64,000 bases of DNA from Osedax fenrisi (GCA_964019155.1 OZ025242.1:27890118-27954117), one strand, 5' to 3'. Shown: positions 50,808 to 63,649, counted from the stretch's first letter. Translations and numbers: made by a program. The notes: generated by a model from the sequence alone, not told the origin.

Positions 50808-50891
50808 CTAGTCCCCTGGTGGCGGGAAGAACTCCGTTTAGTCTGGGTGAGCGATGCATCAGTGAGTCATCCGTGTTAGATAACAGGCCAC
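50808..50891 (-). CDS. PP2D1: PP2D1-like PP2C protein, exon H
   Basis: Acceptor tatgttag|GTGGCC and donor CTAG|GTTTAG, both phase 1; 27 codons. Residues G-L-L-S-N-T-D-D then R-L-N-G-V-L-P-A-T-R-G-L match the PP2C stretch leading to the conserved 'xxTRGLG' turn (T-T-R-G-L-G in PP2D1). The Gly after R-G-L is formed across the splice junction to exon I. Confidence 0.88.
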
Positions 50892-51299
50892 CTAACATAA
50901 TAAAGCGTTATCTAATCATGTGGGCCTTTATAACAAAGCGCCGCGTGTGTGTATAACATTTCATATATATTATTTACATTATCTTTTTATGTACATAAAT
51001 TATATATATATATATGTGTGTGAAATGGTATACATGATGCTTTGTAAAGGCCCACATGATTACATATATTTATCTAAATAATAATAAACATATATATATA
51101 TAAACATAGTTGATTATTTGTAAATTTGAAATCTCATATTATAAATGTATGCATTATTAATATATTATGCGTTGTTTATATCTTAAGAAGAAATATAATA
51201 CTATATCTACGGTATTTCAGAATGGTTTATTATAAATAGAAACTTAGTTGTACTTCCTATTAATAAGATTGCCTATTGCATAATCTATATTATAGTAAT

Positions 51300-51475
51300 A
51301 TACTAAGTAAGTAAATAAGTAGGTAAGTAAGTAATTAAGTAAGAAACTAATTAAGTAATTAAGTAGGTAAGTAAGTAAGAAAGTAGGTAAGTAAGTAAGA
51401 AAGTAAGTAAGTAAGTAAGCAACTAATTAAGTAACTAAGTAAGTTATTAAGCAGATACATAACTAAGTAAGTAGA
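51300..51475. repeat. Degenerate (AAGT)n tetranucleotide repeat
   Basis: Units of taagtaag with aatt and aagg variants, just inside the intron after exon G. Confidence 0.9.
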
Positions 51476-51531
51476 TAGATATAAACTAAACGAGATATTC
51501 GCTACAGAGAAGACGACGAGGATATTGTTAC

Positions 51532-51633
51532 CTTCATCTTTGACCCGCCCACATTCTTCCTGGTCGTTGGTGGAATGATCTTTACTCAGTATATAGTATT
51601 GGTCGGCTCTGATCAGTACTCCGTGAATATGAC
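51532..51633 (-). CDS. PP2D1: PP2D1-like PP2C protein, exon G
   Basis: Acceptor ggggtcaag|GTCATA and donor GAAG|GTAACA, both phase 1; 33 codons. The junction restores N-A-G then H-I-H-G-V-L, the position of G-D-S-R-A-V-L in active PP2Cs. It continues with D-Q-Y-Y-I-L-S-K-D-H-S-T-N-D-Q-E-E-C-G-R-V, the PP2C 'L-T-x-D-H-x-P-x-x-x-x-E-x-x-R-I' motif. The Asp of G-D-S-R is His here. Confidence 0.92.
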
Positions 51634-52483
51634 CTTGACCCCAGGATGATAAGATAGAGGTTAAACGAGTGACGAGTAGCTCGGTCGACATCTACGTTCG
51701 TAATGATAGGATAATGAATGTTGCCGTAAAAGTCTTAAGTAAGAATGGTAATTTTTATAATTGTTATATTCTATCAAATAGTCTAAATATATGCCGTCGT
51801 ACTATAAAGTTAAGTTCTATTTTCTTATTAACTGATAAAGATACACAAAGATAAGCGCTATTCACTGCATGCAATATGGCAAGATTTAACAGTTGAACAG
51901 CTACATTCTATTGTATTACACTCTTAACACTAACTACTTAAATATTAACATTATATAGTATTTCGTTACACAGTAAACTTACTGCGATCAATGATTCAAC
52001 GCATTCAAATATATGTTTAATTAGTATAACTTTACTAATGTAAGCAGCATTCATTAAATTTGTATCTTAGCAGTATCTATATATGGAGTTGTTTATATCG
52101 AATGCATACTCATTACCTTGAACGTGTATAATATGTCACAATACTTCTAATTAAATATAAGAACGTACTTTTAATAGAATAAAATATTACAAGAATACAA
52201 ACTTTTATATCTTTGATAGTATTACAAATCACAGTATTAATTAATTGCGTTTCTTTTAGCCGAATAGCATTTATATGACTTTTTCTTAATAATAAATATA
52301 ATTATATATTCATAATAATCATCCTAGGCTATGTCCTTCGTATCCTAGGATACGTCCTCGCTATACGTCGGTCGTTAATATATCGTCGACTTACGAAATT
52401 TAACATAACACACCCCTTTTAGGGAACGTCGAAACGAGTTCGCGACGCAACCATTAGTGGTCGCACAACGCAACCATTACAAC
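51634..52483 (-). other. Intron F-G of the PP2D1-like gene
   Basis: AT-rich 850 bp intron with 'atcctaggctatgtccttcg' type duplicated sequence near 52320. No exon seen. Confidence 0.6.
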
Positions 52484-52733
52484 CTGCGTTGGAGATGTGA
52501 ATCTTAGCCGTCGTCTGATTGGTGGACGGGTCGGCTTCTACCACCAGGGCGCACAGCGTGGAACAGCCGCTCCAGCGTACCCGCGAAGTCTCCCGTTTAC
52601 CGTCCGACAGCAGAGAGTCTACGTGGTTGTGCGCCCTCTCGAACGCTTTCCTCAACAGGTGGCGCTTGCGGCGGGTACTTCTACGCCCTACGCCCCCGGC
52701 GGACATCGGTAGGCTGGCGGAAGGGGCGCTTGA
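52484..52733 (-). CDS. PP2D1: PP2D1-like PP2C protein, exon F
   Basis: Acceptor after a pure C-rich tract, cgcccccgccggag|TCAAGC (phase 0); donor AACGCAG|GTTGTA (phase 1); 83 codons. A Ser/Ala and Arg-rich start leads to L-L-R-K-A-F-E-R-A-H (the PP2C 'AF..D..' helix), S-R-V-R-W-S-G-C-S-T-L-C-A-L-V-V-E (the S-G-x-T-A motif) and K-I-H-I-S-N-A (the L-x-V-A-N-x-G strand). R-V-x-W-S-G-C-S is specifically PP2D1-like. Frames on the opposite strand are shadows. Confidence 0.93.
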
Positions 52734-53295
52734 CTCCGGCGGGGGCGGGGGGGGTGGGGTGATCACGACGCTGTGACCGGCGCTCTGACCGACGCCCTCT
52801 AGACGAACGCCGCGCCGAGAACTCAGCTTGCGGTGCGCTTCGGAGGTTACGTCCTTCTCGGTGGCTGATGGACGTGATGGTTACGTAAAGGTTGCGATGG
52901 AAAGTAATATCACCCCCCCCCCCCCACTCGATCTAACTTTACTTTACTGAGTTAAGAACTATACCTTATGGAATGTACTTTACCTATTATTATAATTAAT
53001 AGCTAATGTTCGCATCTTTCGGAACAAATTTGATTTTTTATGAAAAAATATTATACATTAAAAATATATGAAATATAATCATTTATCACCCTTAACATAT
53101 TGTATAAAATATGCTCTTTAAAATAATCATAAACAAATAAATGTCATACATTATTTTTTATTGTTCATAATTATTATAATACTATATAATTATATATAAA
53201 ACATTATAAATATAATATATATATATATAAATTTTATATGAAAATATAAATATATTATATTTATTATTTGTTAATATATATATATATATATAACT

Positions 53296-53475
53296 ATCTT
53301 ATATAATTGTGTATAAATAAATGATCGGCTCTCGTTAAAACCATGGATGCCTTAACATGAGAGCGGCTTCGAAGAGACATTAGAGCCACATATGGTTATA
53401 AGTGAAAACTTCATAACTCTAAGTTCCTGGATGGGATGAAAGGACTCCACCAAATAAAAATAACAATATAAATAT
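53296..53475 (+). mobile_element. tRNA-derived SINE (copy 7, 5'-truncated)
   Basis: Keeps the body from 'taaatgatcggctctcgtta' to the 'cctggatgggatgaaagg' segment and A-rich tail, but lacks the tRNA head. Carries a short 'taactc' duplication before 'taagttcctgg'. Confidence 0.9.
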
Positions 53476-53620
53476 AATGAAACGTTGAAATTGGTAAAAA
53501 AAAAATAGAAATTCGATTTAATTTTATTTATAAAAATTAAAATTAAACTTTATTCTCTAATAACTAGGTATAACGATTGCTATCACTTCATGAAGATCAC
53601 AAGATAACATTTCTTATAAT

Positions 53621-53914
53621 GCATATTTTAATCTCAAATTTTCAATATATTTAGAAAACATATATATAATGATAAGTTAGGACCAGTTTTGTTTTAAATA
53701 AATACAAAATATATATATGCATATTTTAATCTCAAATTTTCAATATATTTAGAAAACATATATATAATGATAAGTTAGGACCAGTTTTTTTTTAAATAAA
53801 TACAAAATATATATATGCATATTTTAATCTCAAATTTTCAATATATTTAGAAAACATATATATAATGATAAGTTAGGACCAGTTTTTTTTTAAATAAATA
53901 CAAAATATATATAT
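53621..53914. repeat. 98 bp tandem repeat, three copies
   Basis: Copies start at 53621, 53719 and 53817, each with 'gcatattttaatctcaaat' and 'ataagttaggaccagtttt'. They are almost identical, differing mainly by ttttgttt versus tttttttt. Confidence 0.96.
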
Positions 53915-54101
53915 GCATATTTTATATATACAATAACAAAAAACCTCATACCAAATATTATGTTAATAATGAGTATTATTCATATATTACTAACAAATTA
54001 AGAACAAATTCAATATGGATGATTTTATCAGATTTTGATAAATAGCCATTTTCGATGTTTCACACATTGAACATAATGCTCCTCATTTCGTATACCCACA
54101 T

Positions 54102-54122
54102 ATTCATATATATATATATATA

Positions 54123-54185
<63 letters not shown>
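54102..54185. repeat. (TA)n microsatellite
   Basis: Two TA runs with a 'gtgta' interruption, then (TG)n. Confidence 0.92.
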
Positions 54186-54188
<3 letters not shown>

Positions 54189-54344
54189 TATGTGTGTGTG
54201 TGTGTGTGATATATATTAAATGTAGTGATAATGTCCAGTGAACTAATCCAGTGGTCATTATCTAATGGTTTAATTAATATCTAATCGTTATATGTATATT
54301 AAGATATAGCGATGTATTCTAATAAGAGCTTATAAGTGGGGGTT

Positions 54345-54402
54345 ACATTAAGGTTACACCGGGGTTACACAGGGGTTACACAGGGGTTACACAGGGTGTA
54401 TA
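54345..54402. repeat. 12 bp tandem repeat (aggggttacac)
   Basis: About five copies in intron E-F. Confidence 0.88.
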
Positions 54403-55074
54403 GTCGGGTTATACAGGTATATTGTGTGCAGGTTATGTAACATACACAACTGAGTTATCATCTAACATTATGTAACAGTAATATAATTTAATAATATTTT
54501 AAAGAGAAAGAATAAATACAAGGTTAAAGCTTAGGAATTAGGGGGCTAGGGGTTAGGGGGTTAGAGGCTAGGGAGTTAGGGCTAAACTAAACCTTGCAGA
54601 TATGTGAGGTTCTGTTCACAAGAAGACACTATACTTCTGACTACGTCTTTACTGAACCTATGCAGGTCTACTTCATTGTAGTGATGCCTACTGTAGAGGT
54701 GGAGTATGAACATTAATACATACACACTATTGCAGCGTGTAATATGATTCACTGACGGTAAACCCCCGGATATAAGTTATATATCCAGAAGGATCTAGAC
54801 TAAGACCTGTTCATCACAAACTATAAGTGAACTATAGTGACCTTTAGTGACCTTTAGTGACCACTGGTCACTGTCCAGCTTAGTAAACTAAAGGGTCAAG
54901 TTTTTCTTGGAGAAATGTTACAAAGAACGAAATGAGAGGTGTTCATAAATCAACAGAAAAATAATATACTTAACATTATTTGAGCGATTTCAATTATAAT
55001 ATATATATATATATATAATTATATATATATATAGTAACGTATATTTGTATTTATTTATATATATATGTGTATAT

Positions 55075-55118
<44 letters not shown>

Positions 55119-55344
55119 GTATATAATATAAATAAAAACTGAATGCCTTAACAAAAACATAAATGAAATGGATAGCTGCATAACGCCCTATATCACCGGG
55201 CCCCATTACGAGGCTGCGTAGGGTGGGGGCTAACGGGGGGGGGGGGCTAACCGTGGCTAACACTATACTTATAGCGGTGTGATAGCGATAGCGTGTAAAG
55301 ATAGACACGTGGACGGATGAACTGAATACGGTTGTGCTATCTAC

Positions 55345-55493
55345 GCAGTGTATCAACTGTCCACGTGTCCATCTGTCCAAGTGACCACCTGTCCACGTGT
55401 CCACCTGACCACTTGTCCATCTGACCATCTGATCATGTGTCCATCTGACCACGTGACCACCTGTCCATTTTTCCACCTGACCACGTGACCACC
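55345..55493. repeat. 9 bp minisatellite (tgtccacgtgaccacc)
   Basis: About 16 copies of a 9 bp unit alternating tgtccacct, tgaccacgt and variants. On the minus strand one frame reads a Trp-Thr-Gly-Gly-His type repeat, but it lies inside the intron 130 bp after exon E and has no start or splice context. Confidence 0.9.
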
Positions 55494-55625
55494 GCTACAA
55501 CAGTCACACCCTCAGACTACCGCGTGCACTACACTATTGAGATTAAGTCGTCGCCACTCTCCTGCAGGGTACTACGACCTAACTAGTTACGTATACCACA
55601 CCACACTACCGCACTACTACGATAC

Positions 55626-55748
55626 GAACGTCTTGTTAGGGCTGAGCAGTTTCTCGTGTACGTCCTTATCTTGGCAGGTGCACTCGTACCTAGCGTCCGA
55701 CTTGCTCAGCTCACAGACCAGCGCTTCGTGAAGGTGATCCGATGCGAA
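55626..55748 (-). CDS. PP2D1: PP2D1-like PP2C protein, exon E
   Basis: Acceptor gccgtgtag|TTCGCA (phase 0). The 41 codons continue H-S-A-Q from exon D as F-A-S-D-H-L-H-E-A-L, the classic PP2C helix after the D-G-H-G-G loop, then L-S-K-S-D-A-R-Y-E. The donor used is ACGTTC|GTATCG (phase 0); an earlier in-phase donor, AAGGAC|GTACAC, would drop 12 residues. The plus-strand frames over this interval are shadows. Confidence 0.82.
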
Positions 55749-57605
55749 CTACACGGCGTAGGGGTCATGGAGGTCAACGCGAGTGTCAGACTAAACCAAC
55801 GGGCCTATACTATGGGTTCATTTATATCTATTGCTTTATAAGCGCAGTTTGCAGTCCGAAAACTGAAAAATGTAAAATGTGAATGTATGTATATCAACTC
55901 GCAGCCTATGTATATATACACACATGCGGCGTTATGATATATTACTACATTGTATATATAATAATCATATTTTTTAACGTAACTCGATATTAATGTGTGT
56001 ATATATGTGTGTGTGCGTGTAGAATATAAATCGCTGATACAAATATGTACATGCATTAATTGATTACTCACTATATACATGCGCGTATATACATGCTTGT
56101 ATATACATGCTTGTTCATACATGCGTGTATATATCACATTATATCATCGAATATCACATGACACGAGCTATCCCTGTATTGCATCGTACCCTCGTGAAAT
56201 GTCTATCATTATACTAAATTTACAACACACACACAGTTATATTTTAACTACTATAAATTTACTATGTATGTTATTAATTATATATCTATAATAGTAAATA
56301 TAATATTATATATATATATATATATATACTATTATATTTATTAGTATTTTCATTACTACAATTACTACAACTACTACTACTACTACTACTACTACTATTC
56401 GAATGTCACATGTATATTATCTTGTTATTATAGAATATCTGTATCAGTAATTAATGATTTAGATATAAGGATCGTATTCCACCATGCAATCGCATGTGTT
56501 TAAATATGTTCAGTAACCTATATTACAGATGCACTGTAATAGTTATTTTATTACACAAAATACATCCAATTCCATAAATATTCCTATATAATCGTACACA
56601 TATATTAATATCAATAAATGTTTATGAATAATTAGACTTAAATTATATAGTTTTAATAATAATTGTTTACTTGAAATACACATATTGTATTATATATAAA
56701 GTAAAGTTTATGAATATTTAATATTGAGAAAGATGCACTAAGGTGAATGTAGTCGTGACAGTGAACATAATGATTGCAACGATATAGGGGCATAGTTAAT
56801 CAACTTTACACATCAACATTAATCAAATACTAGAAATGTATGAAATATATTTACAAATATTATTATAATAATAATACTTATTACTATTTATTAGAAGAAA
56901 TTTGTGTTTTATTTTTTCTTTTGTATGTTTTGATTTCTACTAAAGCACATCAAAATAAGATACAAGATATAAGTACTCTTTTTTGTGGCCCTCTTATCAT
57001 TTGATAATTTAAAACTATATGTGTTATAAAATAGTATTTCATTATATTCATATAACATATTTATTTATACATTATAAGATACTATTTAAATAACATGTTT
57101 ATAAGTATTATATATATTTTAATCTGTCCAGTTAAATAAAGTATATAAATTATACTAAAATAAACATTTTAATACATTTAAGAATATTTACATATTTAAA
57201 AATATTTATTATAAAAGTTAGGTAAGTCTGTTTATATATATATATATATGTGTGTATATAACAAGTAAACTGAGGTGACACCATTTCTCATGGTAAAGAC
57301 AGGCCTAAATGAGTGCATATAGACATTGCTGTCTCGCAGTAAACATCATTACATATTCGTAGAATTCGATAATTTACGATTTCAATATATTTTAAATTGT
57401 ATTCGTGAATCATATTATCTGTCATTTTGGTGGTAATATTTTAACAATATTTGTTTCTAATTTTTAAATTTTAGTTTAGAATTTTACAATAACGAATTAA
57501 TTTATTGCATGTTTAAAACTTATATTTTATTTTTATAAATAATTTTTTTATAATTTATATAAGTAAATAATAAATCACAAGGCAGCACATGGACTGGCCA
57601 CTATC

Positions 57606-57607
<2 letters not shown>

Positions 57608-57659
<52 letters not shown>
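57608..57659. repeat. (TA)n microsatellite
   Basis: About 25 TA units. Confidence 0.93.
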
Positions 57660-57661
<2 letters not shown>

Positions 57662-57859
57662 TATATAAATCTAGGTCTAGATTATAAATAGATACACATT
57701 TAATTAAACGTATTATTAACGGTAACTCTATCTTAACTCTATCTTAACATGATTAATATACTAGTCTAATATATAGTCTAAATATGTACAAATGTAATCT
57801 AAGTTTAGTCTAAGTGGGTCTGGGATAACTACTTCCCATCTGGGTCCCACACACCCCAT

Positions 57860-58122
57860 AGGGTAGCCCCATACCATACCCCAAGTCCCATACCCCCGCC
57901 CCACTAACCCAAACGCTATAGCCCTCGGCCCCGCTAACCCGAATCCTATATCTACCCCTGCCCCGTTAACCTAAGCGCTATAGCCCCGCTAACCTAAGCC
58001 ATATAGCCCCGCTAACCTAAACCCTATAGCCCCCACCCCGCTAACCCGAGCCCTATGTCTGCCCCCCGCCCCACTAACCCAAGCCCTATAACCCCGCTAA
58101 CCTAAGCCCCCACCCCGCTAAC
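57860..58122. repeat. C-rich minisatellite with 'gctaacctaagccctatagcc' units
   Basis: About ten variable 20-30 bp units (ccccgctaacc plus aagccctatag). On the minus strand each unit reads GGTTAGCGGGG, and the first of these is the exon D splice donor itself, so the array repeats the donor sequence. Confidence 0.88.
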
Positions 58123-58320
58123 CTGAGCGCTATGGGTGCCCCCGTACCCGTCGAACAGCCCCACAAAGCAGGCCCCGTCGTGTCCCCCCAGTCGTTGCCT
58201 GACGCTGTACCTATCCTCCATACTTGACTTCCACTTGGTGTTCTGCGTACTGCACACTCCTATAGCTCTGACACTACCGCCGCTAGCCATGTCCATACCT
58301 TCTCCTACTACCGTGTAGAA
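58123..58320 (-). CDS. PP2D1: PP2D1-like PP2C protein, exon D
   Basis: Acceptor ccctacacag|TTCTAC and donor GCTCAG|GTTAGC, both phase 0; 66 codons. It contains the first PP2C motifs: V-C-S-T-Q-N-T-K-W-K-S-S-M-E-D-R-Y and C-F-V-G-L-F-D-G-Y-G-G-T-H-S-A-Q. The W-K-x-x-M-x-D spacing is PP2D1-like. The M-E-D and D-G metal-site residues are kept, but the His of D-G-H-G-G is Tyr and the usual Arg upstream of M-E-D is Lys. An ATG within the exon is not the start, because the frame is open back to the acceptor. Confidence 0.93.
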
Positions 58321-58324
58321 CTGT

Positions 58325-58500
58325 GTAGGGATGGGGGGGTTAGTGGGGTTAGTGGTGGGGTTAGTGGTGGGTTAGTGGTAGCGTAAGGACGGGATGGCTG
58401 AGTGTTAGAACTAAGGGTACGAGCGGGCAAGGTGGCGTAGGGTTAGTGTTGGGGTTAGTAGTGGGGTTAGTAGTAGCGTAAGGACGGGACGGGTGTAGGG
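58325..58500. repeat. 'ggggttagtggt' tandem repeat upstream of exon D
   Basis: G-rich on the plus strand, so on the sense strand of the PP2D1-like gene it supplies the C-rich polypyrimidine tract (ccactaaccccc) before the exon D acceptor. Confidence 0.8.
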
Positions 58501-59540
58501 GGCGACATCGGTGTTAGTAGTTAGCTCTCGGGGGTCAGTTGCTCCGAGATAATAAATCATCGTAGGAGAGCATTACGGAGCTGACTAAGGATTGTCCTAG
58601 GACGATATATCATGTCAGACCAGTTGGCCCCGGGGTCTGTATTAATAGTACCGTGAACTACGCGATGGTTGCGTTTTACAGGCGGGTTACGATCAAAGTG
58701 GACATAGAGTTGAGGTGCAAAGGTTAAATTTTAAATGTGAAATAAATTTATATAAGCTCATTTTGGGATGTAATGCGGCTAAAAAAAACAAGCAGGACAA
58801 AACTAAATCGATTAAACCAAATAACTCACAAATACCAATATAATATCTGTATATATATATATACTATTAACTCGTATTTCGAATGTAACCTCTAACCCTT
58901 AACTCGTCCTTTTTGATCGACTCCCTTACATGTGGTTTAGTTCGTAGCGCGCTAAGGGAATATATTAATAATCTACGCATGAATACCTGGAGCTGGATGT
59001 TCTACGCAAATAATTGTCCTAGGATATTCTTTAGCTATATACGTAATTGTTAAGGATTGTCCTGGGATAATTCTAGGTCCATACTTATTTTTCAAAATAA
59101 CTGGACTCTAAGGTATTTGTTATTCGAGCATTGACAGTCAACCATACCCACTTACAATATTGCATAGGAGTCGAATCACAGAATACAAATTATTAAAAGT
59201 TACTATTGATATATATCATATGTCCTGTCCTTAGTCAAATATATTATATAAGATATACACATATAGTATAACTAGAAATATAACAATAATGACGATATCA
59301 GCATATTATTTATCTATGACTATAAAAAGCTGTTATTACAAATAAATAAACACTACTTGAAGGACAATACTATTGTAATCACAAAGTGTTGGTAAAGCTC
59401 ACAATCCATAAGACGAATTATATAATGTGTATACAAGACTACTGGCTTCTAGTATAATCTACAAAGCATATTATATTACAAATTATAAACATATCACGTG
59501 TTTATTGATCTCTCTTCCTCTTCCTCTTACTCTTTCTATC

Positions 59541-59571
<31 letters not shown>

Positions 59572-60826
59572 CACTCTCTGATCATCTTTCCTTATCTCTC
59601 TCACTCTCATTCAATATCTCTCTTCCACTGTTCAAGCAAATATCAACGCGTAGTTGTGTTTCATACAAGAATCACCAGTACACGAGGACATGTATTCAGT
59701 AGTAAGGACACGACCTTGTACGGTGTCATCATACCATAGATGGGCTCCAATGAAGGTCTCCAATGTATCACCTCGACCTTCATTGTACCGGGCTTACAAC
59801 TATACTATATAGTAAACTCCTAGCCTAGGTGATTGCTAAGTAATTAGGTCACGGGTAAGTAGGTCACACCTAGGTATGACTTCAACTAATGCCACCCGGG
59901 GGATAATAACACATAGGCAAGGTATCTAGGCTTTAACAGGGGTATGTTTACCTTTACTGCAGGCATACACACTTGTATGTAACTGTATACAAGCACACAA
60001 CAACACACATACACACATACACACACACATACAGTAAAGTTAGCAGATGTTCTAGCTATGAGGACAAAAGAACCATTCATAAAGCGGCGGCTGATGATTT
60101 ATCACAATGCCTGCCATGATTAATGAACAACAATGACATGTGGGTACAGATCAGCATGAGTCATCATCATGAGTCAGAGGTGGTAGTGGTGGTGGTATCA
60201 GCATAATACCTACAGCTACTACGCACTGCAGATTAGAACACAGCATCATTGTGTGTAAGTTAAACCGGCCTGACTATAATTACTATAGTAATGTATATTT
60301 CACACATGTATTTGTGAAACGAGCACGGCTAGTGTAATGTGTGTGTGATTGAATGACAATATATATATGTGTTATTAATACATTTATGAATTATTTAAAA
60401 TATATAACATATATGTTTTAAATAATTTATATATATATATATAAATATACTCATGATACAAAATATATGTTATCAATATGTTATCTTCTAATAAAATATT
60501 AATATTTTAATAATAATTATTATTGAAATAATCATTGTTATGACTACATGCATATTTTTCAAATTATATATTTTCTATACTACAATAGGCAGATAGGAAA
60601 TACATACATATTACTATATGGATTAATATTTAGATATATAAAGGAGAGTAATGGGGCTCTGATATCCCCACTACTACCTGCACCCCTACTAGCCCCTACT
60701 AGTACCCCTAATACCCCACTACTAGCCCCTACTAACACCACTACTATCCCCCTATTACACTACTACTAGCCCCTACTAGCACCACTACTAGCCCCATACT
60801 AGCCCCACCTAGCCCCACAACTAAAC
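58501..60826 (-). other. Intron C-D of the PP2D1-like gene
   Basis: Holds CCTAGG-centred palindromes at 58590-58615 and 59015-59075 related to those at 35.0 kb, (CT)-rich repeats at 59510-59620, and 'ctactagcccctactag' repeats at 60675-60815 just past the exon C donor. Confidence 0.65.
60675..60815. repeat. 'cccctactag' tandem repeat
   Basis: About twelve degenerate copies of a 9-12 bp unit (actagccccta), 12 nt beyond the exon C donor. Confidence 0.88.
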
Positions 60827-60938
60827 CTCATCATCAAGGTTCACCAGTACTCGGGGACATTTCTGAAAACCCTCCAACTCGTTCTTTAAGAATTCGAAAG
60901 CTTCGTTAATATTTCGGACGCGGCTCAGTTTCACGGGT
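60827..60938 (-). CDS. PP2D1: PP2D1-like PP2C protein, exon C
   Basis: Acceptor cgaatgtag|ACCCGT (phase 2), after a ttccccctac tract; donor GATGAG|GTTTAG (phase 0); 37 codons. The basic-then-helical sequence P-V-K-L-S-R-V-R-N-I-N-E-A-F-E-F-L-K-N-E-L-E ends in V-N-L-D-D-E. No catalytic motif falls here; it belongs to the region between the N-terminal finger and the PP2C domain. An open, well-phased frame of high codon quality supports it. Confidence 0.8.
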
Positions 60939-61708
60939 CTACATTCGAAGTCACGTGATACATATCGCGTGGTAGCGTAGGGGGAAATAGTACGTAGCAT
61001 ATACTATATAGGATGTGTAAACTTGCGCGAGACCTAGAAGTTACATCGGTGCTTATTGAGAGATGATATACGCCACTACGAGTATAGGAGTTCGTTATTG
61101 TGCACAACATTACATTGTAGCGTTACATGTAAAATGTAGACAATTAAAGTGTCTTCTAGAATACCGATAGATTTTGGGATTGGTTCACAAATAATGTTTT
61201 TTATTACGTAGATGAAATTCATATTTATTACAATTAGGTCCTGAAAATTGTTATATATCAAGTATAAGATAATAAAAAATGTATCTAGTGCGTTTTATTT
61301 TAAAAAATAATAAAAAATATACTTTTTTGCTTGTTTTTTGAACATAATTATTTCTATACAATATCTACAATTATATTACATTATCAAATAGTCTATCATT
61401 GTATAAGTTATATCTTAGGTATATACTCTGAAAATTGTATTGAGATTCATCATAAGTAACAAATAGTTATTGAGTTTTAGATATAGTTTAAATATGGAAA
61501 AGAAAGTCCTGAGATATAAGCTTCTAAGTATTATTGTATGCGTATTAATACATTATAAACAAATGGGTATACTAAAAATAGATAACTTTTGAAATTGATA
61601 ATGAAATAATATTTTTTTTACTACGTAGATAAAATTTATATCAATTAATATCTCTAATTTTCTAATATGTAATAGTATGTATAATGTATATAACAACAGT
61701 AGCAGAGC

Positions 61709-62631
<923 letters not shown>

Positions 62632-62638
62632 AGGTAAC

Positions 62639-62906
62639 ACTAACTCTTCTTTATTCTCAGTGAGACGGTAGATAAGTTCTCGCCTCCTATCGACGAGTTC
62701 GTCGAGATGTTCCGGTTGCCAATCGTGTTGAGCATTACCGCCATCGTCGTAGCAACCGTAGCCTAGCAACGACAGACAACGATGATAGAGTCGATGTTCC
62801 CCGAGGTGACGTAACGCTACGTGGCGACAGCATGCTTCGCAGAATACGCTCAGGTCAGGGGGTAATTCGCGAGAGTTTGATGTCTGCCACGAGTGTACTG
62901 TATCGG
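62639..62906 (-). CDS. PP2D1: PP2D1-like PP2C protein, exon B (C2H2-like finger)
   Basis: Acceptor acctctcctcag|CCGATA (phase 1) is strong. The 88 codons contain F-C-E-A-C-C-R-H then H-L-G-E-H-R-L-Y-H, giving C-x2-C-x11-H-x3-H, a C2H2-like zinc site, followed by an acidic/basic helix D-E-L-V-D-R-R-R-E-L-I-Y-R-L-T-E-N-K-E-E-L. The donor that keeps phase with exon C is TTAGT|GTTACC, a weak one; TTA|GTGTTA two bases earlier would break phase. If the intron is retained, the frame runs straight into a poly-leucine tract. Confidence 0.82.
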
Positions 62907-63649
62907 CTGAGGAGAGGTCGAGGGGTCAAGGTTAGCGATAATAGTAGTAACGATCAGTAGTTATTATGTTTCTCTATTTTATTATGCGTTTATTTCTTAT
63001 TGAAATTATCATATTATTATTTCTTATATTTATTATACTTATCTATTTTTTGTTATATTTCAGTGATTTAGTAAGAATCATGATACAGTAGTGGAAATTA
63101 TTTTGCGATGCAATGATATAATCCTCCCTATATATGCTACTACCTGCCGCAGCTAGCAGTAGTATCGAATCACTGAAATAGATTAAGGTTCGGCTCTGTA
63201 TTACAACCATACTACAATGTTTTCATTGCTATTAAATTACGTGCAATATAAATTAGCTTTTACTCGCCACATATATATTTATATCATTTAAAACCAAATT
63301 ATCCTATTGCTTTGTTATATATTAGTAATGATAACTTAGTTTTTAAAATAATAATGTAAAGCATATTATTTTACATTTTACAAGTGTATATTTTGATATG
63401 AATTTACATTATAAACAATACATAGTTCCTAAAATTAAACCAATATAGGTGGCGCTATTGGTGTTTTTTATACAAAATAGAATTCCATTATTTCGCATGT
63501 GTTATATCTGTAAGTGTTATCTTTCATTAGAAACATATTTGGTAATGTGTTAATCACAATTATACTTGATGTAGACTTATGTATATATATATAAAGGACA
63601 TGACCTAGAGAAGACGCGTGCAATATCTAACAATCTCTGAAGATAACAC
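62907..63649 (-). other. Intron A-B of the PP2D1-like gene
   Basis: AT-rich 740 bp with no recognised repeat beyond short TA runs. Confidence 0.55.

Larger units (their letters stand above)
52734..55625 (-). other. Intron E-F of the PP2D1-like gene
   Basis: Begins GC-rich near exon F, then AT-rich with a SINE at 53.3 kb, a 98 bp tandem repeat, (TA)n at 54102-54185 and 55079-55112, 'aggggttacac' repeats at 54345-54402 and a 9 bp minisatellite at 55.35 kb. Confidence 0.7.
55749..58122 (-). other. Intron D-E of the PP2D1-like gene
   Basis: AT-rich 2.4 kb with (TAC)n at 56366-56396, (TA)n at 57608-57659 and, next to exon D, a C-rich minisatellite at 57.86-58.12 kb. Confidence 0.7.

Noticed and set aside
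52497..52776. Plus-strand frames over exon F
   Set aside because: Antisense shadows of an exon with clear PP2C motifs on the minus strand.
54535..54590. Telomere-like ttaggg repeats
   Set aside because: Short and irregular (ggggctaggggttagggggttag), consistent with simple G-rich repeat.
55537..55841. Plus-strand frames over exon E with plausible AG/GT sites
   Set aside because: The minus strand gives a phase-matched PP2C helix (F-A-S-D-H-L-H-E-A-L) continuing exon D, a much stronger explanation.
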